DNA of 64,000 nucleotides from Candidatus Latescibacterota bacterium (GTDB taxonomy: Bacteria; Latescibacterota; UBA2968; UBA8231): the NCBI GenBank assembly GCA_022826515.1, contig JAJDUT010000078.1, forward strand, positions 92,549 through 156,548, written 5' to 3'. The notes beneath the pieces were generated by a model, which saw nothing but the letters and a program-made list of their open reading frames with translations, ran no database searches and had not been told where the DNA came from. Positions 43,686-51,808 of this stretch are shown here, piece by piece (position 1 is the first letter of the stretch; each line of letters opens with the position of its first letter). The position numbers were made by a program, and so were the translations under genes.

Positions 43686-44201
43686 ATGCTGGGTAACAAA
43701 AAGAAGGGTACTGCCGTTAGCAACGGACAAGCGCTCAATACGATCATCGGTCGCGGTAGCCACTTTGAAGGCAAGCTGACGGTAGATAACAGCGTCCGAA
43801 TAGACGGCGAATTCAAGGGCGAACTGACCTGTACGGGGGAGCTAACGATCAGCCAGTCGGGCGAGGTCGATGCTACTTTGCAGTGCAAAGACGCGTACAT
43901 CGACGGCGTCGTGAATGGCACCGTGCACGCCGATAAGGTGCGGTTGGACTCGCAGTCGCGCTTTACCGGCGACGTGTACACCGACTCGTTCTCGGTCTCC
44001 GAGGGTGCGATTTTTCACGGCTCTTGTTCGATGGAAAACCACAAGAAGGAAAGCGAATCGCTGGCAACGGGTGCCTCGGGCGGCGCAGCGGCAAAGCCCG
44101 AACCGTTTGGGCCTAGACCCCAAGTTCAAAAAGGTTCCCCAGACGGCGCAGCGGCAAAGCCCCTTACGTCCGAGCCCAGACCCCAAACTCAAAAGAAATA
44201 G
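43686..44201 (+). CDS. Bactofilin
   Basis: 171 residues. Polymer-forming cytoskeletal protein with a right-handed beta-helix core at about 20-120: TIIGRGSHFEGKLTVDNSVR, IDGEFKGELTCTGELTISQS, GEVDATLQCKDAYIDGVVNG are the usual repeats. The C-terminal tail is Pro/Lys-rich and contains two copies of a 21-residue unit (GAAAKPEPFGPRPQVQKGS and a diverged second). Bactofilins place cell-wall enzymes or organise envelope zones. An AGG lies 8 bases before the ATG. A strong intrinsic terminator follows 24 bases after the stop. Confidence 0.9.
   Translation: MLGNKKKGTAVSNGQALNTIIGRGSHFEGKLTVDNSVRIDGEFKGELTCTGELTISQSGEVDATLQCKDAYIDGVVNGTVHADKVRLDSQSRFTGDVYTDSFSVSEGAIFHGSCSMENHKKESESLATGASGGAAAKPEPFGPRPQVQKGSPDGAAAKPLTSEPRPQTQKK
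44081..44162 (+). repeat. 63-bp in-frame duplication in bactofilin tail
   Basis: The 19 bases CGGCGCAGCGGCAAAGCCC occur exactly at 44081-44099 and 44144-44162; the sequence between (GGCCTAGACCCCAAGTTCAAAA) is echoed after the second copy. One unit equals 21 codons, so the frame is kept. Confidence 0.7.
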
Positions 44202-44225
44202 CACTTTCCTACCTCGTTTTTGCGT

Positions 44226-44265
44226 AAAAAATCCATCTGCACCGCGCTGCCGATGGATTTTTTTT
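44226..44265 (+). terminator. Intrinsic terminator after bactofilin
   Basis: AAAAAATCCATC (44226-44237) and GATGGATTTTTT (44252-44263) form a 12-bp stem around 14 bases; the run continues to eight T in total. Only 7 bases separate it from the assumed kinase start codon. Confidence 0.8.
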
Positions 44266-44272
44266 CTTGTCG

Positions 44273-46048
44273 ATGAGCCAACGCGACCATCCTGAGTCCA
44301 AGCGCCGCCGGCACCGCCGCTCGGTTCCAATAGAGGAGATCGCGGTACCTGCGGATGCTCGGCAGCGCCCGGCAAAAGGAGCGTCGCCCGCCCGTGGCTG
44401 GCGGCGCTGGCGGCGCGGTGCCCTAGCCAGCTTGGGCGCGTCGCCGGTTTTTCGCGCGTACATCTTCCTCGGCGGCATTGCCGCTATTTTGGCCTTCCTG
44501 CTCTACAACGAGTCGATCATCGCCGAATTGCGCGAACACGAAAAGAATCGGGTCGATCTCTATGCGCATTTGATCTCGTTCACACCGCAGGCATCAGAAG
44601 GCCAAATTCCCACCCTCTTTACCGAGGTGATCACCAAGGTCGATTTCCCGCGCATTATCACCAATCACCGCGGCGAGATCATCCAGGCCGAGGACATCGA
44701 TACGTCGAGCTTGTTGGACCACTGGGCCTTTTGGCGCAGCGAAGCGGTGGACGCGCCGGTCGCTTCGACTGCTCAGCTACAAGAGTTGATCGAGGAAATG
44801 GACGTCCAGAATCCGCCTATTCCCTTTTATTGGTCGCCAGAGACCTTGGGGCGGCTCTACTGCGAGGGGGGCCGCGTCATCATCGCGGATACGCAAAGAG
44901 CCATCGCGGCGTGGCAGGGGACGGACCTGCCAGCGAGCAGCGACACCTCGGCCGCGGCCCTTGCCGAGGTGCAACGGGCGTGGCAGGAGATGGAAGCCGG
45001 AGAACCGCTGCTCTTCAGCGTGCCGGCTGCTAGCTTCAGTTATCTGCATTGGGACACGACCAACGCAATCATCACCGACGCCGAGGGCCAATTTAGGGCT
45101 TGGGTGGGGGCTGGGCTGCCGCTGGCCAGCGACGATCCCACCCAAGCGGTGCAAGACCAACTCCGGGCCTTTGTCGATAGCTTGGCCAACCAGCATCCAC
45201 CGCTAGCGTTCCAGATTCCGGCTGAGCACTATATTCACTACGGCGACACGAGTTTGGTCGGCCGCATTTCCCTCGCCCCTTTTGTGCAGATTGGCGTGTT
45301 GGTTCTCTTTCTGCTCGTCGGCTATATCGGCTATCGCAACATTAAGCGCAGCCAACAGCGCTCGCTCTGGGTGGGCATGGCCAAGGAGACAGCCCACCAG
45401 CTCGGCACCCCACTCTCCTCACTATCGGGGTGGCTAGAACTGCTGCGTGGCGAGGCCGCCGCCGTTCCGAGGTCGGAGCGCGACGAGCGTTGGCAGCGCG
45501 TCGATCAGATGATCGGGGAGATACAGCAGGACATGCGTCGCCTCGACCAAATCGCTTCGCGCTTCAGCCAGATCGGTTCGGTACCCGAATTAGAGGAAAA
45601 GGACCTAGCAGCCGTGCTGGAGGAGACGATAGAATACTTCCGACGTCGCGTCCCCCAGTTTGGGCGGCAGGAAATTAAACTGGAATGCCTAGGCGAGTTG
45701 CCATCGGTGCCGATCAACGCCGAATTGATGAGTTGGGCGTTTGAGAATCTGTGCAAGAACGCCATCGACGCCATGGATGGCCAGACGGGCCGCTTGCACA
45801 TCCGCATGGAGTTTTTGCCCGCAAGCCGCGCCGTGCAGATCGCGTTTGAGGACGACGGGCGGGGCATTGAACCCGAGCACGTCAAGCGCATCTTTGAGCC
45901 GGGGTTTAGCACCAAGAAGCGCGGCTGGGGGTTAGGGCTAGTGTTTGTCAAGCGCATCGTCGAAGAATACCACAAGGGCAAGATCAGCTTGGTGCATAGT
46001 GCGCCGGGCGAGGGTACGATCTTTGAGGTGGTTTTGCCCTTGAGTTGA
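44273..46048 (+). CDS. Membrane sensor histidine kinase (PorY-like partner of adjacent PorX-like regulator)
   Basis: 591 residues. A basic N-terminal tail is followed by TM1 (about 61-78), a periplasmic sensor of about 260 residues with no recognised fold, and TM2 (FVQIGVLVLFLLVGYIGYR). There is no HAMP. The phospho-acceptor is H375 in AKETAHQLGTPLSSL; the ATPase has FENLCKNAIDAMDG (N496), EDDGRGIE and STKKRGWGLGLVFVKRIV. The H-box form AHQLGTPLSSL is frequent in Bacteroidetes-type kinases. ATG 44273 has no SD and lies right behind a terminator; TTG 44432, at the TM1 edge, is a possible later start. The regulator gene follows 61 bases downstream, so the two probably form one phosphorelay. Confidence 0.88.
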   Translation: MSQRDHPESKRRRHRRSVPIEEIAVPADARQRPAKGASPARGWRRWRRGALASLGASPVFRAYIFLGGIAAILAFLLYNESIIAELREHEKNRVDLYAHLISFTPQASEGQIPTLFTEVITKVDFPRIITNHRGEIIQAEDIDTSSLLDHWAFWRSEAVDAPVASTAQLQELIEEMDVQNPPIPFYWSPETLGRLYCEGGRVIIADTQRAIAAWQGTDLPASSDTSAAALAEVQRAWQEMEAGEPLLFSVPAASFSYLHWDTTNAIITDAEGQFRAWVGAGLPLASDDPTQAVQDQLRAFVDSLANQHPPLAFQIPAEHYIHYGDTSLVGRISLAPFVQIGVLVLFLLVGYIGYRNIKRSQQRSLWVGMAKETAHQLGTPLSSLSGWLELLRGEAAAVPRSERDERWQRVDQMIGEIQQDMRRLDQIASRFSQIGSVPELEEKDLAAVLEETIEYFRRRVPQFGRQEIKLECLGELPSVPINAELMSWAFENLCKNAIDAMDGQTGRLHIRMEFLPASRAVQIAFEDDGRGIEPEHVKRIFEPGFSTKKRGWGLGLVFVKRIVEEYHKGKISLVHSAPGEGTIFEVVLPLS

Positions 46049-46109
46049 GGAACGGATGTGGGCATAAAGCGTTATTTTAGGAATGGAATCCTACAGCTAA
46101 AGGGAACGC

Positions 46110-47669
46110 ATGGAAGGCGACAAGCGAAAGATACTCTGGGCCGACGACGAGATTGACCTATTGCGCGCTCACCGACGCTTTCTCGACGAAAGGGGCTATT
46201 CAGTGACGCCGGTAAGTAACGGCAAGGACGCCATCGCCCTGATTGCCCAAGCACCCTTTGACATCGTGCTGCTCGACGAGATGATGCCGGGACTGGACGG
46301 ACTTTCGACCTTGGAGCAGATCAAGACGGCCGATCCCAACGTGCCGGTGATTATGATCACCAAGAACGAAGAAGAACACCTGATGGACGAGGCCATTGGC
46401 CGCCGCATCGACAACTACCTGACAAAGCCGGTCAATCCCAGCCAGATTTTCATGGCTTGCAAACAGCTACTCGACGCGCAGCAGATTCGCCAAAGCCAAG
46501 CCGGGCAGCACTACGTCTCGCGGGCCGGCCAGATCCGCGAGCAGATTGCGGGCGCAACTTGGCAGACGTGGATTGACGTACATCGGCAGCTCTGCGAGTG
46601 GGATATCGAAGTGGCGCGCTTGGGCGACGAGGGGCTCAGTCAGATGATTGGGGATCAGCGGCGCGAGTGCAATCGCGAGTTCGGGCGCTTTGTCGAGCAG
46701 CATTACACGCGCTGGATAGCAGACGAAGAGGATTCGCCGCCATTGTCGGTGGATGTGGTGCCCGAGTTCGTGGTGCCCTATCTCGAACAGGGCCGACAGG
46801 TATTCTTTATCGTGGTCGATTGTCTGCGCTTAGATCACTGGATGGTGATGGAGCCTCAGTTAGCTGAGTACTTCAACATCAAACGCTCCTACCACTATTC
46901 GATTTTGCCGACGGCCACGCCCTTTGCGCGCAACGCGATCTTCAGCGGGCTTTTTCCCAAAGAGATCGCCGACAAGTACCGCACCCTATGGCACGAGGCC
47001 CAAGACAACGAATACAGCCTCAACCGGCACGAGCACCAATTCATCGACGATTTGGTCCGCGACATGGGCGTCGCACTCAAACCGGGTTCGCACTACGTCA
47101 AAGTGCTAGACACCAGCGAGGCCCGGAAATTGACCCGCAAGATACCGTCGCTAGGCAAGTGGCCGCTTGTGTCGGTGGTGTACAATTTTCTCGACATGCT
47201 GGTACACAGCCAAGCGCAGTCGGATCTGCTCAAGGAGATGGCTCCTAACGAAGCGGCCTTTCGCGCCTTGGTGCAGACGTGGTTTGGCAATGCGTCGCTT
47301 TTTGAGACCCTCAAGGGCATTGCCCGCACCGACGCGGTGGTAGTACTGACGACCGACCACGGCTCCATGCGCGGCACGCGCGCTTCGGTGGTGTACGGAG
47401 ACCGTAGCACGTCTTCGAGTCTGCGCTACAAGTACGGTCAGAATCTCCGCTGCGAGGAAAAGGACGCGCTGCTGATCGCCGATCCACAGGCCTATGGGCT
47501 GCCTGCGGCGGGCCTCGGTCATAGCTTCGTCATCGCCCGCGAGGATTTCTACTTCGTCTATCCGACCCAGTTCAACAAGTACCAGCGCCGCTACAAGGGC
47601 AGCTTCCAGCACGGCGGTATCTCGTTGGAAGAAATGATTTTGCCCGTGGCGATTATGGAGCCTAAGTAG
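46110..47669 (+). CDS. PorX-like response regulator with PglZ/alkaline-phosphatase-superfamily output domain
   Basis: 519 residues. Receiver domain 1-120 with acidic pocket D12/D13, phospho-acceptor D56 (VLLDEMMPG) and K106 (YLTKPVNP). A helical linker spans about 125-205. The C-terminal PglZ domain has D237 (FFIVVDCLRLDHW), the likely nucleophile threonine in PTATPFARN (T268 or T270), D362 and H366 (NFLDMLVHS), D416-H417 (TTDHGSMRG) and H501 (FQHGG), i.e. a full two-metal site. This is the architecture of PorX of Porphyromonas, which controls the type IX secretion genes and hydrolyses small oligonucleotides. SD AAAGGGA lies upstream. A kinase precedes it and TsaE follows 5 bases after its stop. 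Confidence 0.9.
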   Translation: MEGDKRKILWADDEIDLLRAHRRFLDERGYSVTPVSNGKDAIALIAQAPFDIVLLDEMMPGLDGLSTLEQIKTADPNVPVIMITKNEEEHLMDEAIGRRIDNYLTKPVNPSQIFMACKQLLDAQQIRQSQAGQHYVSRAGQIREQIAGATWQTWIDVHRQLCEWDIEVARLGDEGLSQMIGDQRRECNREFGRFVEQHYTRWIADEEDSPPLSVDVVPEFVVPYLEQGRQVFFIVVDCLRLDHWMVMEPQLAEYFNIKRSYHYSILPTATPFARNAIFSGLFPKEIADKYRTLWHEAQDNEYSLNRHEHQFIDDLVRDMGVALKPGSHYVKVLDTSEARKLTRKIPSLGKWPLVSVVYNFLDMLVHSQAQSDLLKEMAPNEAAFRALVQTWFGNASLFETLKGIARTDAVVVLTTDHGSMRGTRASVVYGDRSTSSSLRYKYGQNLRCEEKDALLIADPQAYGLPAAGLGHSFVIAREDFYFVYPTQFNKYQRRYKGSFQHGGISLEEMILPVAIMEPK

Positions 47670-47674
47670 GGAAC

Positions 47675-48130
47675 GTGAAAAAGGTTTTCACCACCCACTC
47701 GGCGGCCCAGACCCACGCGCTGGGCGTTGCGCTAGGCCGCCGCTTGGCACCGGGCGATGTGGTCGCCTTCCGCGGCGACTTGGGCAGCGGCAAGACCTGC
47801 ATGATTCAAGGTGTGTGCGAGGCTTTGCAAGTGGCCGATTACATCACCAGTCCGACCTTTATCTTAATCAACGAGTACGTCGGGCAATGTAGGGGCCGCG
47901 ATTTACCCGTCTATCACTTCGATCTTTATAGGCTGGGGGGAGTTGAAGAGCTTGAGGATTTAGGAGCCGAAGAGTACTTTTACGGCCACGGCGTCTGCTT
48001 GGTCGAGTGGGCCGAGCGCGCCGATGGCTCGCTGCCCGATAAGTGCTGCCATGTGTGGCTAGAGCACGGGGAGGCTTGCGAGCGGCGCATCACCTTGCAA
48101 GGGGATGGGGTAGAAGAAATAGAGTTCTGA
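47675..48130 (+). CDS. tsaE: tRNA threonylcarbamoyladenosine biosynthesis ATPase TsaE
   Basis: 151 residues, GTG start with AGGGAA just upstream. Small P-loop ATPase that works with TsaB and TsaD to make t6A37 in ANN-decoding tRNAs. The Walker A is FRGDLGSGKT at about 32-41, then SPTFILINEY, the HFDLYRLGGVEELEDLG block and CLVEWAERADG, all family signatures. It is 5 bases behind the PorX-like gene and probably shares its transcript. Confidence 0.92.
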   Translation: MKKVFTTHSAAQTHALGVALGRRLAPGDVVAFRGDLGSGKTCMIQGVCEALQVADYITSPTFILINEYVGQCRGRDLPVYHFDLYRLGGVEELEDLGAEEYFYGHGVCLVEWAERADGSLPDKCCHVWLEHGEACERRITLQGDGVEEIEF

Positions 48131-48154
48131 GAAATTGGCTACAGGGAGGGGACT

Positions 48155-48883
48155 TTGCAGCGGCTAATACTGTGTCTTTGCATTGCCGTTGGTCCGGCCG
48201 CGGCTGACCGGGCCGAGTTGACGAGCTTGGTCGATAGCCCGACGGCCGGATTGGTCAATAAGGGGCACTATGCGGTGAATGTTCGCCTGTTTGTCGATGG
48301 GGGAGCTGTCGGCCGCTTGCATGTGGGAGTGCTCAAGCGGCTGAGCGTGGGCGCGTCTTTTGGCGGCGAGCAACTCATTGGAACCGGTGCGGTCGATTGG
48401 TATCCGCGCGTGGCAGTGGCTGCTCGATGCCGGATCATCGAAGAAGGGTACACGTGGCCGGCGCTGCTGTTGGGCTTCGATTCCCAAGGCATCGGGCCGT
48501 ATCAAGATCAGCGCTACCAAGTCAAATCCAAAGGCATCTATCTGGCACTGAGCAAGAATTACAACTCAATGCTAGGGGAACTCGGCGTCCATGCAGGCGT
48601 CAATGTGTCACGCGAAGATGACGACGATGGCGACTGGTCTGCGTGGTTGGGTATCGACAAGAGCTTGCGATTTATGGCCCTATTCGCCGAATACGACTTG
48701 GGCCGCAACAACGGCCTACGAGAGCAAGGCGTGGCAGAAGGCTATTTGAACATCGGGGGGGCCTGGACCGTAGCGCCGCAGCTAAGGGTCGGGTATTATC
48801 TTAAAAACGCGCTGGAAAGCGATCACTTCGGCTCCCAGTCCATTCGGGAGTTGTCCGTCACGTACAGGAGGAAATTCCGATGA
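48155..48883 (+). CDS. Outer membrane beta-barrel protein (YjbH-like)
   Basis: 242 residues, TTG start with a GGGAGGGG site 3-4 bases upstream. A short signal peptide (about 1-18, cut near AAADR) is followed by SLVDSPTAGLVNKGHYAVNV and alternating strands through the length (VGVLKRLSVGASFGGEQL, RVAVAARCRII, IGGAWTVAPQLRVGYYL). About ten to twelve strands fit a small barrel. The opening resembles the YjbH-type polysaccharide-export-related barrels, but the match is loose. The next gene's ATG overlaps its TGA (ATGA). Confidence 0.65.
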   Translation: MQRLILCLCIAVGPAAADRAELTSLVDSPTAGLVNKGHYAVNVRLFVDGGAVGRLHVGVLKRLSVGASFGGEQLIGTGAVDWYPRVAVAARCRIIEEGYTWPALLLGFDSQGIGPYQDQRYQVKSKGIYLALSKNYNSMLGELGVHAGVNVSREDDDDGDWSAWLGIDKSLRFMALFAEYDLGRNNGLREQGVAEGYLNIGGAWTVAPQLRVGYYLKNALESDHFGSQSIRELSVTYRRKFR

Positions 48884-50247
48884 AAATACTGGCTATTGCT
48901 TTGCTTTGCGTGTGGGTCCGCGGCGCGGTGGCCCAAGAGGAGCGGGCCATCGACAACTTTGCTGGAGTTGGGGTGCGGGCCATGGGCATGGGCGGGGCCT
49001 TTGTTGGGGTGGCCGACGATTTCACGGCCATGTACTGGAATCCGGCGGGCTTGGCCCAGATGCAGCAGCGCGAGATACAGGTGTCTTTACTGCGCAACAG
49101 CCGCGCCAACGACTCGGTTTTCAACGGCACGCCGGGGAGCAGCGAGCTGACCAATACGCGCTTTGGCTCGCTGGGCTTTGTCTATCCCTATCCGGTCTAT
49201 CGCGGCAGCTTGGTCTTGGCGGCTGGCTTTACCCGCATCAAGGACTTCGACTGGAGCCTCAATCAACAAGGTGACTCCGCGGGCCTTGCTACGGACCACA
49301 CCTTCCAGCACGAGGGCGAGATGGCGCTGGCCGGCGTGTCTGCTGCCATCGACGTGTCGCCGGCTGTTTCACTGGGCGCGACCTTTGGTTTAGTCAGCGG
49401 CGAAGACGAGGCCGTCAGTGAATTTGACTGGGCCGATCTGCAGGACGGATTCTACGAGCAGCGCTTTCTCGTGCGCGACACCTTTACAGACGAATATAAG
49501 TGGACTCCGTATGCCGTATTGGGCGCGATGCTGCGCACGCCGCGCGACGAGCCGCGCTACAGGTTGGGCGCGACGTTTGCGACTGGAGGGACGCACGAAA
49601 TTCGCTATGTCTTCCGCGGTCCCTCATCCTATGACAAACCAAACCCTTGCCAACACTTATTCCCAGAAGGTACTCCAGACTCGCCCCTTGCAGATAATTA
49701 CAGCTCGGTTGAGTGCGACGACGGAACTGTAGGGAATTTCCCGGACGAAGTTGGGCGCAGCACGTACGAACTCGCGCTACCGTTTGAGTTCGGCGTGGGT
49801 GCTTCGGCCGAGGCTGTGCCGGGCCTGACGCTGGCGGGCAGCCTGCATTTAGCTGAGTGGTCGCAGAGCGAGTACAAAGGGGCCGATGACTACGGCTTGC
49901 GCGCTGATACCTCGTTTGAAACGCAGTACAGAGATGTCTTGCGCTATCACTTAGGTGCCGAGTACCGGGTGCCGGTCGTTGCGCTGGATCTGCGGGCCGG
50001 CTATTTCGTGGACCCGATTCCCTTTATCGGTCCGCGCGACCCCAGCTCCGACGATCCGCCCATCCGCATTGAAGAAGACCGTCGTTTTATTACTCTCGGG
50101 GCCGGGATATTGGTTGATGAGGCCATGCAAATAGATCTAGCTTGGGTGCGGGGTGCGTTTAAGCAAGTAGAAGAATACTCAGACAATATCCTTAGTGAGG
50201 ACTACGCGATCAATCGCCTCGTCATCGGCGTGGGCTACAACTTTTAG
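48880..50247 (+). CDS. FadL/PorV-like outer membrane protein
   Basis: 455 residues. Signal peptide 1-18. The mature N-terminus carries the hallmark GVRAMGMGGAFVGVADDFTAMYWNPAGLAQM shared by the FadL/OMPP1, UPF0164 and PorV/PorQ groups. The rest is a barrel with a loop containing two Cys (NPCQHLFPEG, SVECDDG) and a last strand ending INRLVIGVGYNF with terminal Phe. PorV carries sorted T9SS substrates in Bacteroidetes; with a PorX-like regulator 1.2 kb upstream this role is attractive but a hydrophobic-substrate porin fits equally well. Confidence 0.82.
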   Translation: MKILAIALLCVWVRGAVAQEERAIDNFAGVGVRAMGMGGAFVGVADDFTAMYWNPAGLAQMQQREIQVSLLRNSRANDSVFNGTPGSSELTNTRFGSLGFVYPYPVYRGSLVLAAGFTRIKDFDWSLNQQGDSAGLATDHTFQHEGEMALAGVSAAIDVSPAVSLGATFGLVSGEDEAVSEFDWADLQDGFYEQRFLVRDTFTDEYKWTPYAVLGAMLRTPRDEPRYRLGATFATGGTHEIRYVFRGPSSYDKPNPCQHLFPEGTPDSPLADNYSSVECDDGTVGNFPDEVGRSTYELALPFEFGVGASAEAVPGLTLAGSLHLAEWSQSEYKGADDYGLRADTSFETQYRDVLRYHLGAEYRVPVVALDLRAGYFVDPIPFIGPRDPSSDDPPIRIEEDRRFITLGAGILVDEAMQIDLAWVRGAFKQVEEYSDNILSEDYAINRLVIGVGYNF

Positions 50248-50256
50248 GATTCTTTT

Positions 50257-50284
50257 TTGCTTCGGTTGCTGGTTTGTGTATATT
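50257..50284 (+). promoter_or_regulatory. Promoter upstream of Gly/Tyr-rich lipoprotein
   Basis: TTGCTT (50257-50262), 16 bases, TATATT (50279-50284), 45 bases before the ATG at 50330, which has an extended AAGGAGGAGG ribosome site. The pair suggests a separately and strongly expressed gene. Confidence 0.5.
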
Positions 50285-50329
50285 CAGGCTGAAGATGAGT
50301 TTAACGCTCCTTAAGGAGGAGGTTAATTT

Positions 50330-51061
50330 ATGAAAATGAAGGCTTTTATTTTGTATTCGGCCTTGCCGCTAACTGCGCTGATGGCCAGCGGCTGCTACAC
50401 AGTGCTCAGTAGTCCCTATGAGGCGGCTAGTCTGCACGACGAGGATCTAGCTCGCGCCAAGAGCCGCGCTGTCGAGGCTCCCACGGTTGGCCAGTTCGAC
50501 GACCGCGACTACATGGACGATCTCTACCGCTATCCGGGTGTGCGTGGTGGCTATGGCGGCTATGGCGGCTACTACGGCGGCTACGGTGGCTATGGCGGCT
50601 ATTATCCTACCTCTGGCCACTATCCTTACTACTACGGCGGCTATCCCTCCTATTATGGCGGCTATGGCCCTTATAGTTACGGCTACGATCCGTACTATCG
50701 GAGTTCGGGCGGTTACTACGTGCCGCCAGGTTATGAACTGGTCAGCACGCGCCAGCTCGACGATTTGCGCGCGGCGAGTCGGCTGAGCACGACGCCGGCG
50801 ATTGCCGACCCGGCCGCAGCGACCGAAAGACAGCGCCGCGAAGAAAATGTGTGGCAGCGGCGGGTCGAGCCTCGGGTGCGCAGCACTCCTGCACCTACGT
50901 CGCGCTCCTCGGCCAGCAATGCGCCTGCGCCTACATCGCGATCTTCGGTCAGTTCGCCGCCGAGTACGTCGGCGACCAAAGCGCCCGCAGCCACATCGGC
51001 ACCAGCTTCTAAATCGTCCGCGACAAAGAAATCGGCCAAGCCCAAGAAGCGCCGGCGCTGA
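50330..51061 (+). CDS. Gly/Tyr-rich low-complexity lipoprotein
   Basis: 243 residues. The signal peptide ends in LMASGC (C22). Residues about 74-130 are almost only Gly, Tyr, Pro and Ser (GGYGGYGGYYGGYGGYGGYY and similar). A small ordered piece (PPGYELVSTRQLDDLRAASR) follows, then a basic Pro/Ser/Thr/Ala tail with APTSRSS repeats ending in KKRRR. Composition suggests a structural or adhesive outer-membrane-attached protein. It has its own promoter, a very strong SD and an intrinsic terminator, which fits an abundant envelope protein. No family recognised. Confidence 0.75.
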   Translation: MKMKAFILYSALPLTALMASGCYTVLSSPYEAASLHDEDLARAKSRAVEAPTVGQFDDRDYMDDLYRYPGVRGGYGGYGGYYGGYGGYGGYYPTSGHYPYYYGGYPSYYGGYGPYSYGYDPYYRSSGGYYVPPGYELVSTRQLDDLRAASRLSTTPAIADPAAATERQRREENVWQRRVEPRVRSTPAPTSRSSASNAPAPTSRSSVSSPPSTSATKAPAATSAPASKSSATKKSAKPKKRRR

Positions 51062-51083
51062 CTTTTCGCTACTAGAAACACAG

Positions 51084-51120
51084 AAAAAGCGGGGGGCCTT
51101 TTGTTGCCCTCCGCTTTTTT
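51084..51120. terminator. Bidirectional intrinsic terminator
   Basis: AAAAAGCGGGGGGC (51084-51097) and GCCCTCCGCTTTTT (51106-51119) pair with a single G-T wobble around 8 bases and are followed by T on the plus strand; the complementary A-run gives a T-tract on the minus strand. It lies 22 bases after the lipoprotein stop and 4 bases from the end of the convergent gene. Confidence 0.88.
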
Positions 51121-51124
51121 GTGC

Positions 51125-51808
51125 CTAATCGCCGCTTAGATCGAAGTGGCGGGTCTGTGGTTTGGGTGGCGGGGCGATGCGGAAGAGGAAGCGTTGTAGT
51201 GGGCGGGCGAGCGCCATGAGCAGTTGGCGCTCGCCTTGTTTATTGCCGCCGAAAAGCTGTAGTTGCACCGGTTGATAATTGCGCTGCGTGCCGCCCTGCT
51301 GCCAGACTTGATTGGTGTTGAGATTGATCAGGCTGACCTTGAGATCTATGGTCAGGTCGATGCCGGGGTTGGGCGACATGCCATAGGGCGTGGGCGACAT
51401 GGGCATCATCCGCGCCTGTAAGTGCCTCAGCTCGACCAAGACTAAGGCGTCGAGTTCGAGTTTTTCCTTGAGAATGGCCTGTACCGAGTCTTGGTGGACG
51501 CTCGTCGAATCGAGGCGAATTCCCTTGAGTTGATAGGTAATTTCGTCTTGGTTCATCACTTCGGTCTTGGGCATATTGCCGAGGCTGCGGACCACGGCAT
51601 TGGACAGACGCGCCATGACCTTCTCGATGTCTAGCTCCCGAAAGGGTTCGATGTTGGTCGCGCAAACGACGCCGATGTGATCGACTTCCGCTAGGTAGGG
51701 GCGCAAGACTGGATCGGGTTGCGACGGGGCGCGAAACTCGACCCGCGTAAAAGCGCTGCGGCCGCCGCAGCCGGCTAGGCCAATGAGCAATATGAGAGTA
51801 GCAATCAA
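51125..51808 (-). CDS. Lipoprotein of unknown function
   Basis: 227 residues, TTG start overlapping the upstream TGA. The very short signal peptide has a clear lipobox, IGLAGC (C14), but no basic residue ahead of it. The mature domain has DHIGVVCATNIEPFRELDIEKV, VVRSLGNMPKTEVMNQDEI and LDLTIDLKVSLINLNTNQVW, an alternating pattern of helix and strand that recalls periplasmic CsgG-like or GNA1162-like lipoproteins; this is weak. It is translationally coupled to the large peptidase-barrel fusion and probably works with it at the outer membrane. Confidence 0.7.
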   Translation of the reverse strand: MIATLILLIGLAGCGGRSAFTRVEFRAPSQPDPVLRPYLAEVDHIGVVCATNIEPFRELDIEKVMARLSNAVVRSLGNMPKTEVMNQDEITYQLKGIRLDSTSVHQDSVQAILKEKLELDALVLVELRHLQARMMPMSPTPYGMSPNPGIDLTIDLKVSLINLNTNQVWQQGGTQRNYQPVQLQLFGGNKQGERQLLMALARPLQRFLFRIAPPPKPQTRHFDLSGD

